DNA of 64,000 nucleotides from an uncultured Selenomonadales bacterium (GTDB lineage Bacteria; Bacillota; Negativicutes; Selenomonadales; Selenomonadaceae), in assembly GCA_900315155.1 (NCBI GenBank), contig OMYB01000002.1:186001-250000 (forward strand), read 5' to 3'. Every line of letters begins with the position of its first letter. Position 1 is the stretch's first letter. The notes under the pieces were generated by a model. The model saw only the letters and a list, made by a program, of their open reading frames with translations. It did not search any database and was not told the origin of the DNA. Below are positions 57,627-64,000 of the stretch, one piece after another. A program made the position numbers and the translations under genes.

Positions 57627-58613
57627 TTACTTCTGCTCGTCGAAGAACTTCTTCGAACCAGCGTTGAGGTCGAGCGACATGCCCTTCTGTGCATTCTCAA
57701 CCGTGATGAACTTGCCGACGGCGTGCGCAGCCTGCAGGCGGTCGAGGTGCGTGAAGATCGCTTTCGTGATGTCATAACCGAGCTTGTCATCGACCGTCTT
57801 GCCGGCGACGAGCATGGACATGACGGAGATCGTCTTGACATCCTCGTCGAAGCCTGCATAGGAGCCAGCCGGGATGACCGTCTTCGTGTAGAACGGATAC
57901 TTGGCGATCAGGGCATCGGCCTTGTCGTCTTCTACCGGCAGCAGGCGGACTTTGTTCTGCGAAGCGATATCCTGGACGGAGGACGTCGGATAGCCCGCCG
58001 TGAGGAATGCTGCATCGACGTTGCCGTCCTTCAGGGCGCTGGCGCCCTCAGCGAAGGAGAGGTACTGGACTTCGATGTCGTTGTACGTGATGCCGTAAGC
58101 CTCGAGGATCTGACGGGCATTGGCCTCAGCACCGGAACCGGCGGCACCGACGGCGACACGCTTGCCTTTGAGATCCTTGATATTCTTGATGCCCGATGCA
58201 TCCAGCGTAACAAACTGGCACGTCTCCGGATAGAGAGAAGCGATGCCCTTGAGATCCGGAACCGGGTTATCCTTGAACATCTCCGTGCCATGCACCGCAT
58301 AGTATGTGATATCGTTCTGCACGATGGCGATATCGACGGAGCCATCCTTCAGCATGTTGATATTCGCGACCGATGCGCCCGTGCTCTGCGCGCTCGCGTT
58401 CATGCCCTCGATGTTGCCATTGAGGATCTCCGCGATCGCGCCGCCGATCGGGTAGTACGTACCCGCCGTGCCGCCCGTCGCGATGTTGACGAACTTCTTG
58501 CCGCCGCCTGCGTTATCTCCGCCACCGCCGCAGCCGACCAGCATGGCCGTGGCCGCCACGGCAACGAGGCCGGCAGTCAGGATTTTTTTCATGTTATGAA
58601 AAGATAATTTCAT
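57627..58613 (-). CDS. TAXI-family TRAP solute-binding lipoprotein
   Basis: Protein of 328 residues with a lipoprotein signal (lipobox LVGCGGG, about residues 22-28), then a Gly/Asn linker and the TAXI start KFVNIATGGTAGTYYPIGGA. The domain also shows QSTGASVANINMLKDGSVDI, and KRVAVGAAGSGAEANARQIL. TAXI proteins are thought to bind C4/C5 dicarboxylates or amino acids such as glutamate; the ligand here is unknown. GGAGGG precedes the ATG at 58613. Confidence 0.94.
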   Translation of the reverse strand: MKLSFHNMKKILTAGLVAVAATAMLVGCGGGGDNAGGGKKFVNIATGGTAGTYYPIGGAIAEILNGNIEGMNASAQSTGASVANINMLKDGSVDIAIVQNDITYYAVHGTEMFKDNPVPDLKGIASLYPETCQFVTLDASGIKNIKDLKGKRVAVGAAGSGAEANARQILEAYGITYNDIEVQYLSFAEGASALKDGNVDAAFLTAGYPTSSVQDIASQNKVRLLPVEDDKADALIAKYPFYTKTVIPAGSYAGFDEDVKTISVMSMLVAGKTVDDKLGYDITKAIFTHLDRLQAAHAVGKFITVENAQKGMSLDLNAGSKKFFDEQK

Positions 58614-58670
58614 GCTAATTCCCTCCGCTCTTCTCAACTGTTATTGCTTACTTTTTATATAACGTATATC

Positions 58671-58699
58671 ATTATATCATAGTGCGTATACATAGACAA
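58671..58699 (-). promoter_or_regulatory. Promoter of the TAXI-TRAP operon
   Basis: TTGTCT (58694-58699), a 17-base spacer and consensus TATAAT (58671-58676) on the minus strand. Two GTATAC hexamers lie in the gap 58614-58837, one of them in the spacer (about 58686) and one near 58742. Confidence 0.65.
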
Positions 58700-58762
58700 G
58701 ATAAATTCGGTAATATCGGCCCATTTTTGTAATGTTTATATGTATACACCGTACAATATAAC

Positions 58763-58800
58763 AAAAGGTGCCAGTTCCATTCCAAAACTAGCACCTTTGC
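58763..58800 (-). terminator. Terminator of the CBS-ACT gene
   Basis: Outer arms AAAGGTGC/GCACCTTT (58764-58771 with 58791-58798), inner AGTT/AACT, with a T-rich minus-strand flank. Confidence 0.75.
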
Positions 58801-58837
58801 TATAGTACAGAATATTCGATTGTTGACGTTCTCGCCA

Positions 58838-59482
58838 TCAGCCGATCTTAACGGTATGGATGACCTTGTATCCCTGCGCCTCGATCTTCCCCTTGATGAC
58901 ATCAACATCGGGGATATCCCCGCGGATGATGAGTTCATAGGAGCCATCTTCCTGGCGGCAGGTCACGAAGCTGTCGAGCGACACGCCATTCTCTTTGAAA
59001 ATCTGGGCGATATCGGCGATGACACCGACCTTGTTGTCCACCCGGACCGTGAGGCGCGTCTTGCCTTCCTGCAGCCCCATAACATCGACGAAGGATTTGA
59101 AGATATCCGTCTCCGTAATGACGCCGACCACGGCACCGACGCTCGACAGGACCGGCAATCCGCCGATCTTGTGCTTGTACATGATGAGCGCGGCTTCCTC
59201 GATGGTCGCATCTTCCGGCACCGTAACGACATCCTTGACCATGATGTCGCGGACCTTGAGCTGGTCAAGGAGCGTCCGCTCCTCATAGCGGGAGAGCGTC
59301 GTTGCCGGCGACGGGGCGACACGCATGAGATCCCTGTCACTGAAAAAACCGACGAGCTTACCGGCCTCGACGACCGGCAGGCGGCGGAAATGGCCTTTCT
59401 TCATCAGCGAAGCTGCGGTATCCAGCCCCTCATCCGGACCGACCGTAACCGGATTCTTCGCCATGCGGTTTGCTACGAACAT
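58838..59482 (-). CDS. CBS-pair and ACT domain regulator (AcuB-like)
   Basis: Protein of 214 residues. Two CBS motifs at about 1-60 and 75-130 (MAKNPVTVGPDEGLDTAASL; RDIMVKDVVTVPEDATIEEA) form an adenine-nucleotide binding Bateman module; an ACT domain at about 140-210 (RLTVRVDNKVGVIADIAQIF) would bind an amino acid. The ATG at 59482 is used; the frame is open 11 codons further without a better site. It follows the livHMGF genes on the same strand, which hints that it senses branched-chain amino acids. Confidence 0.9.
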   Translation of the reverse strand: MFVANRMAKNPVTVGPDEGLDTAASLMKKGHFRRLPVVEAGKLVGFFSDRDLMRVAPSPATTLSRYEERTLLDQLKVRDIMVKDVVTVPEDATIEEAALIMYKHKIGGLPVLSSVGAVVGVITETDIFKSFVDVMGLQEGKTRLTVRVDNKVGVIADIAQIFKENGVSLDSFVTCRQEDGSYELIIRGDIPDVDVIKGKIEAQGYKVIHTVKIG

Positions 59483-59592
59483 AGTATCAACGACCTTTCT
59501 TTCTGTTCTCTTCACCTGTTTTATTCGGTCTGATACGGGTAAAGTCCTCTAAAAGAATCGTGAAAAAATTTGCGTTCGCGACGATTTCCCAA

Positions 59593-60309
59593 TCAGCCGC
59601 CGAGGTAGGCCTTTCGCACATCCTCACTGGCCGCGAGCTTGTCGGCATCACCCGAAAGCGTGATGCGTCCCGTCTCGAGCACGTAGGCGCGGTTCGCGAT
59701 GGAGAGAGCCATGTTCGCGTTCTGCTCGACGAGCAGCACCGTCGTCCCCTGCTTGTTGATGTCGACGATGATCTTGAAGATTTCGCGGATAAGGATCGGC
59801 GCGAGGCCCATGGACGGCTCATCGAGCAGCAGCAGTTTCGGCCGGCTCATGAGCGCGCGCCCCATGGCGAGCATCTGCTGCTCGCCGCCCGACAGCGTGC
59901 CGGCGACCTGCGTGCGGCGCTCTTTCAGGCGTGGGAACAGCGAAAACACCATGTCGAGGTCATCGGCGATGCCCTTCTTGTCGGAACGCGTGAACGCACC
60001 GAGGTCGAGGTTCTCGTTGACCGTCATCTCCGCGAAGATGCGTCGGCCTTCCGGAACCTGTGAGATACCCTTGCGTACGATCTTGTGTGCGGGTATGCCT
60101 GCGATATTCTCGCCGAGGAACTGGATGCTGCCCGTCTTCGGCTTCAGCAGGCCGGAAATCGTACGCAGTGTCGTGGACTTTCCTGCGCCATTCGCGCCGA
60201 TGAGCGTGACGATCTCACCCTGCTTGACCTCGAGGCTGATGCCCTTGATGGCATGGATTGCGCCGTAGTATACGTTGATATCGTCGATTTTCAGCATCGT
60301 TTCTGCCAT
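59593..60309 (-). CDS. livF: Branched-chain amino acid ABC transporter ATPase LivF
   Basis: ATPase of 238 residues: Walker A GANGAGKSTTLRTIS, signature LSGGEQQMLAMGRAL, Walker B LLLLDEPSMGLAP. The LivF-type VPEGRRIFAEMTVNENL is present. Start overlaps the livG stop by one base. Works with LivG to drive uptake of leucine, isoleucine and valine. Confidence 0.95.
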   Translation of the reverse strand: MAETMLKIDDINVYYGAIHAIKGISLEVKQGEIVTLIGANGAGKSTTLRTISGLLKPKTGSIQFLGENIAGIPAHKIVRKGISQVPEGRRIFAEMTVNENLDLGAFTRSDKKGIADDLDMVFSLFPRLKERRTQVAGTLSGGEQQMLAMGRALMSRPKLLLLDEPSMGLAPILIREIFKIIVDINKQGTTVLLVEQNANMALSIANRAYVLETGRITLSGDADKLAASEDVRKAYLGG

Positions 60310-61079
60310 CAGTCCTCGCCTCCCAAATAAGCACGGATAACTTCCGGATTCTTCTGGATTTCTACCGGCGTTCCCTCTGCGATGATCATGCCGTACTCGA
60401 GCACGTAGATGCGCTCGCAGATGCCCATGACAAGGCTCATATCATGCTCGATAAGCAGGACCGTGAGGCCGAATTCCTTGCGGATCCACTGGATCATATC
60501 CATGAGTTCCTTCGTCTCCTGCGGGTTCATGCCGGCAGCCGGCTCATCGAGGAGCAGCAGTTTCGGCTTCGTCGCGAGCGCACGCGCGATCTCGAGGCGG
60601 CGCTGCGCACCATACGGCAGGTTCTTTGCCTGCTCGTCTGCCTTATCCTCCAGATGGAAGATTTTCAGCAGCTTGCGTGCCTCCTCCTCCGTCTCTTCCT
60701 CCTCGCGGAAATACCGGCCGATGCGGAAGACGGATTCGACAAGGTTGTACTTCAGGTTCGTGTGATAGGCAATCTTGACGTTGTCGAGCACAGAGAGCTC
60801 CGAGAACAGGCGGATATTCTGGAACGTGCGCGCGATGCCGCGTTTCGTGATCTGATACGGTTTCAGCCCGACGATGCTCTTGCCATCGAACGTGATGTCG
60901 CCCGTCGTCGGCATGTAGACGCCCGTGAACAAGTTGAACGCCGTCGTCTTGCCCGCACCGTTCGGCCCGATGAGGCCGACGAGCTCGCCGCGGTTGATAT
61001 AGAAATTGAAATCCGAGACGGCTTTCAGGCCGCCGAAGACCTCCGAGACATTCTCGGCTTTCAGCAATTCTGCCATCAT
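60309..61079 (-). CDS. livG: Branched-chain amino acid ABC transporter ATPase LivG
   Basis: ATPase of 256 residues: Walker A GPNGAGKTTAFNLFTGVY, the LivG insertion GIARTFQNIRLFSELSVLDN, signature LPYGAQRRLEIARAL, Walker B LLLLDEPAAGMNP. Overlaps livM by four bases; two adjacent ATG codons (61079 and 61076) are possible starts. Confidence 0.95.
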   Translation of the reverse strand: MMAELLKAENVSEVFGGLKAVSDFNFYINRGELVGLIGPNGAGKTTAFNLFTGVYMPTTGDITFDGKSIVGLKPYQITKRGIARTFQNIRLFSELSVLDNVKIAYHTNLKYNLVESVFRIGRYFREEEETEEEARKLLKIFHLEDKADEQAKNLPYGAQRRLEIARALATKPKLLLLDEPAAGMNPQETKELMDMIQWIRKEFGLTVLLIEHDMSLVMGICERIYVLEYGMIIAEGTPVEIQKNPEVIRAYLGGED

Positions 61080-62023
61080 GCACGCCCCCTTCTGAAGATC
61101 TTATCGAAGATGCTCGCGTTCGTAAGCTCCATGTAACCGAACAGGCCCTGCGGGCGCTTCATCATGAGCGCGATAAGCGCGAGCGCATAGATGATCATAC
61201 GGAACTCCGGCCAGGATGCCAGAGCCGCCGAGATGAACGTTACGACAAAAGCACCCGCGATGGAGCCCGTGATGGAGCCGAGGCCGCCGAGCACGACCAT
61301 GATGAGGTAGTTGAACGACTGCATGAACGTAAACGAGGATGGATTGATGATATAGAAGCAATGCGCGAAAAGGCCGCCCGCGACACCGGCGAAAGCCGCG
61401 CCGATCGTGAAGGCCATCACCTTGTACTTCGTCGTATTGACGCCCATCGCCTCCGCCGCGATCTCATTCTCGCGGATAGCGAGGCAGGCGCGGCCGTGAT
61501 TCGAGTTCACGAAGTTCTTGATGAAGAACAGGGCGAACAGCATGATGAAGAACACCCAGGCGAAGTTCGTGTTATGCGGGATGCCCTTGAAGCCCGCTGC
61601 ACCGCCGACATAGTCGATATTCATGATGACGATGCGGATGATCTCGCCGAGCCCCAGTGTGGCGATGGCGAGGTAATCGCCCTGCAGGCGCAGCGTCGGC
61701 AGACCGATGAGGAAACCGATGAAACCCGCAGCTGCGCCGCCCGCAAGCAGAGCCAGAAGGAATGGCACGTGGAAGTTCGCCGTACAGATGACGGCGATGT
61801 AGGCGCCGACAGCCATAAATCCGGCATGACCAAGCGAGAACTGACCGGTATAACCGTTGATGAGATTCAGCGAAACCGCCATGATGACGTTGATGCCGAC
61901 GATGAGCAGGTTGAACTGCCAGAATGCCGACAGGACGCGCCCCGTGATCAGTCCCTGCAGCACAGCGAACAGCACGAGGGCGAAAGCGAGCATAATGAGA
62001 TCATTTTTCCGTAAGAATTTCAT
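61076..62023 (-). CDS. livM: Branched-chain amino acid ABC permease LivM
   Basis: Permease of 315 residues with about nine to ten membrane segments. The core is NLINGYTGQFSLGHAGFMAV and GDYLAIATLGLGEIIRIVIM, with RENEIAAEAMGVNTTKYKVM as the coupling region. I choose the ATG at 62023 behind AGGTGAG; a GTG three codons earlier is possible. LivH ends 10 bases upstream. Confidence 0.95.
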   Translation of the reverse strand: MKFLRKNDLIMLAFALVLFAVLQGLITGRVLSAFWQFNLLIVGINVIMAVSLNLINGYTGQFSLGHAGFMAVGAYIAVICTANFHVPFLLALLAGGAAAGFIGFLIGLPTLRLQGDYLAIATLGLGEIIRIVIMNIDYVGGAAGFKGIPHNTNFAWVFFIMLFALFFIKNFVNSNHGRACLAIRENEIAAEAMGVNTTKYKVMAFTIGAAFAGVAGGLFAHCFYIINPSSFTFMQSFNYLIMVVLGGLGSITGSIAGAFVVTFISAALASWPEFRMIIYALALIALMMKRPQGLFGYMELTNASIFDKIFRRGRA

Positions 62024-62033
62024 AGCTCTCACC

Positions 62034-62921
62034 TCACACTTTCTCGCGCGTGTTCTTGCCGAAGATACCCGTCGGCTTGAACAGCAGGACCAGAATCAGG
62101 ATGGCGAACGCCGCCGCATCGCGGAACGTCGAGGAAATGAAGCCCGAAACGAGCGCTTCGACGACACCGAGGATGAGGCCGCCGACGACAGCGCCAGGCA
62201 GGATGCCGATACCGCCGAGCACGGCTGCGACGAAGGCCTTTACGCCCGGCATGATACCCATGAGCGGATCAATGGAGTTATAGTAGATACCGACGAGCAC
62301 GCCGGCTGCCGCAGCGAGTGCTGAGCCGATGCCGAACGTGAACGAAATGATGCGGTCTGAGTCGATACCCATGAGCTGGGCCGTCTCGACATCGAACGAT
62401 GCCGCACGCATGGCCTTGCCCGTCTTTGTCTTTTGGACGATATAGGTCAGGATAGCCATGAGCAGGATCGTGACCGTAAAGATGGCGACCTGCTGGCCGT
62501 TCACGACAAACGGGCCAATATTGAAGGCGACGTTATCGAACATATCCGGGAACGTGCGCGGCGTCGGCGTGACGAAATACATACTCGTGTATTCGAGGAA
62601 AAACGACACGCCGATAGCGGTGATGAGCACCGAGATACGCGGTGCGTGACGGAGCGGCTTATAGGCCAGTTTCTCGATGAGCATACCGAGAAGCCCCGTC
62701 GTGACCATCGAGATAAGCAGGGACGGAATCAGGCCGAGTCCTGCCTGCGTGATGGCAAAAAAGGCAATATAGGCACCAACCATATAAATATCGCCATGGG
62801 CGAAGTTGATGAGCTTGATGATGCCGTAAATCATGGTATAGCCAAGGGCAATCAGTGCATAGATACTTCCCAGGGAGATACCATTGATGAGCTGTTGGAC
62901 AAGCTGATGGGTAAAGTCCAT
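62034..62921 (-). CDS. livH: Branched-chain amino acid ABC permease LivH
   Basis: Permease of 295 residues with about eight membrane segments: SLGSIYALIALGYTMIYGII, LINFAHGDIYMVGAYIAFF and GSALAAAAGVLVGIYYNSID. Coupling region KAMRAASFDVETAQLMGID. GGGAGG precedes the ATG. Lies downstream of the binding protein gene behind an attenuator hairpin. Confidence 0.95.
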   Translation of the reverse strand: MDFTHQLVQQLINGISLGSIYALIALGYTMIYGIIKLINFAHGDIYMVGAYIAFFAITQAGLGLIPSLLISMVTTGLLGMLIEKLAYKPLRHAPRISVLITAIGVSFFLEYTSMYFVTPTPRTFPDMFDNVAFNIGPFVVNGQQVAIFTVTILLMAILTYIVQKTKTGKAMRAASFDVETAQLMGIDSDRIISFTFGIGSALAAAAGVLVGIYYNSIDPLMGIMPGVKAFVAAVLGGIGILPGAVVGGLILGVVEALVSGFISSTFRDAAAFAILILVLLFKPTGIFGKNTREKV

Positions 62922-62940
62922 CGTAACGCCTCCCTCGTAA

Positions 62941-62970
62941 AAGAAAGAGCCGCATTCCTGCGGCCCTCCC
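62941..62970 (-). terminator. Attenuator between livK and livH
   Basis: Minus-strand stem GCCGC-N6-GCGGC (62949-62964) followed by TCTTTCTTTT. A partial terminator here would give more binding protein than permease, a common arrangement. Confidence 0.75.
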
Positions 62971-62990
62971 CTATAACCTAAAAACCGGCA

Positions 62991-64000
62991 TCAGCCTTGC
63001 GGCTGTACTTTTGCTTTCAGAACCTTCTCACCGTTCTTCATCTCAAGGATGACAGCGCTCTTGATCGGGTTATGCGTAGCAGGATCCATCGTAATCTTGC
63101 CCGTGCCGACCTGCAGGTCCTTCGTCTCCTCCAGGGCCTTCGTGAGTTTCTCCGGATCCGTGCCGCCGGCGCGCTTGATGGCGTCGATCAGCATCTTGCC
63201 GGCATCATAGCCGAGGGCAGCGAAGACGTTCGGTGCATGGCCATATTCCTTCTGGAAGGATTCGATGAAGCCCTGGACCTCCTGGTCTTTCTCGAAATAG
63301 TGCGTGCTGAAATACGTGTTGTTCAGTGCATCGGCACCGGCGATATCGACGACTTTCGGGTCGTCCCAGCCATCCGTGCCGAGCATCGCGCTCTTGATGC
63401 CGAGCTCGCGGGCCTGCTTGACGATCTTGCCGACTTCCTCATAGTAAGCCGGGACAAAGATAACATCGGCGTTTGCCGTCTTGATTTTCGTCAGGGCTGC
63501 TTTGAAATCCTGATCCTTGGCGAGGAATGCTTCCTCCATGACGACCTTGCCGCCGGCGGCCTCAAACTTCTCCTTGAAGACCTTGCCGAGGCTCTTCGAG
63601 TAATCCGAGCTGGAATCGAGGTACAGGACAGCGGTCTTGGCCTTCAGTTCCTTGACGGCGAAGTTTGCCATGACATCGCCCTGCTGCGGGTCGATGAAGC
63701 AGCTGCGGAAGATATACGGCTTAACCTTGCCGTTCTCGACCGTGACATCCGGGTTCGTAGCGCACGGTCCGATGACCGGAACTTTGTTGTCCGTGGCGAC
63801 CTGGGACTCTGCCATGACGTTTGCCGTGACGGCCGGTCCGACGAGAACCTTGACGCCGTCATCCGAGATCAGCTTCGTCGCCGCATTGACGGCCTCCGAG
63901 GCCTCAGACTTCGTGTCGCCCTCCGTCAGGACGATCTTCTTGCCGTCGATACCACCGGCATCGTTGCACTCCTTGATGGCGAGTTTGAGGCCATCGCGCG
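62991..64000 (-). CDS. livK: Branched-chain amino acid binding protein (LivJ/LivK-like), N-terminus outside window
   Basis: At least 336 residues of a periplasmic-binding fold; the frame is open to the right edge and the signal peptide is not visible. It begins DGLKLAIKECNDAGGIDGKK, with EGDTKSEASEAVNAATKLIS, VLVGPAVTANVMAESQVATD and VPVIGPCATNPDVTV, and ends KVLKAKVQPQG. Delivers leucine, isoleucine or valine (or a related amino acid) to LivHMGF directly downstream. Confidence 0.94.
   Translation of the reverse strand, partial: RDGLKLAIKECNDAGGIDGKKIVLTEGDTKSEASEAVNAATKLISDDGVKVLVGPAVTANVMAESQVATDNKVPVIGPCATNPDVTVENGKVKPYIFRSCFIDPQQGDVMANFAVKELKAKTAVLYLDSSSDYSKSLGKVFKEKFEAAGGKVVMEEAFLAKDQDFKAALTKIKTANADVIFVPAYYEEVGKIVKQARELGIKSAMLGTDGWDDPKVVDIAGADALNNTYFSTHYFEKDQEVQGFIESFQKEYGHAPNVFAALGYDAGKMLIDAIKRAGGTDPEKLTKALEETKDLQVGTGKITMDPATHNPIKSAVILEMKNGEKVLKAKVQPQG

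Noticed and set aside
58686-58748. Two GTATAC hexamers as a regulator site before the TAXI operon
   Set aside because: Six-base palindromes in an AT-rich gap can arise by chance; spacing of about 55 bases gives no clear dyad.
1-64000. CRISPR array, prophage or complete insertion sequence
   Set aside because: No spaced direct repeats, phage structural genes, integrase or transposase were found in the window.

Overview
The window reads as a chromosomal segment of a GC-rich diderm Firmicute of the Negativicutes, most likely Selenomonadaceae (Selenomonas/Mitsuokella-like). This is inferred from Firmicute-type genes (DUF896, FtsA-like protein, CBS-ACT protein) lying beside true outer-membrane machinery (BamA, TamB, TolC, MlaD/E/F) and an SLH-domain porin. 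Nearly every gene has a recognisable ribosome binding site. No prophage, complete insertion sequence or CRISPR array was seen.

Region 1 (1-13.6 kb, all minus) is an outer-membrane biogenesis cluster. In transcription order it holds mlaE, mlaF, mlaD with a predicted C-terminal beta-barrel, tolC, tamB, a sigma-70 family factor, a small single-pass membrane protein, bamA and an exported protein that runs off the left edge. The sigma factor and the membrane protein look like a possible envelope-sensing pair. The membrane protein's Shine-Dalgarno sequence is buried in a 17-bp hairpin.

Region 2 (13.7-24.2 kb) is housekeeping and mixed: rnhA, serS, two small conserved or low-complexity proteins, a 6S RNA candidate, a GntR regulator, a SWIM-SNF2 helicase, a family 9 glycosyltransferase, a dinJ-yafQ toxin-antitoxin pair and a TsaA/TrmO-like protein.

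Region 3 (24.2-35 kb) is a sugar-glycoside locus: AraC regulator, MFS transporter, SLH porin, GH1, GH3, beta-phosphoglucomutase and GH78 rhamnosidase. The three glycosidases lack signal peptides, so the inferred route is porin, then MFS carrier, then cytoplasmic hydrolysis.

Region 4 (35-46.8 kb) holds rpmF, an FtsA-like protein with an AT-hook tail, a DAK2/FakA-like protein missing its catalytic aspartates, a sodium:solute symporter, tatA, a LysR-MFS pair, dut, and the L-tartrate dehydratase genes ttdAB with a divergent LysR regulator.

Region 5 (46.8-55 kb) holds a second dinJ-yafQ pair, an MFS remnant, a Nudix hydrolase, a YgbA-family protein, a candidate Fur-regulated small RNA, cysDN, tRNA-Ser(CGA), DUF896, a TauE/SafE exporter, a DUF362 ferredoxin and a Uma2 nuclease-fold protein.

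Region 6 (55-64 kb, all minus) is transport: a TAXI-type TRAP system (binding protein, DUF1850, fused permease), a CBS-ACT sensor, and livKHMGF for branched-chain amino acids, with livK cut by the right edge.

The strongest novel candidates are the small RNA at 48826-48923 with a Fur box over its -35 and a CU-rich anti-Shine-Dalgarno segment, and the sigma factor / hairpin-controlled membrane protein pair inside the outer-membrane cluster.
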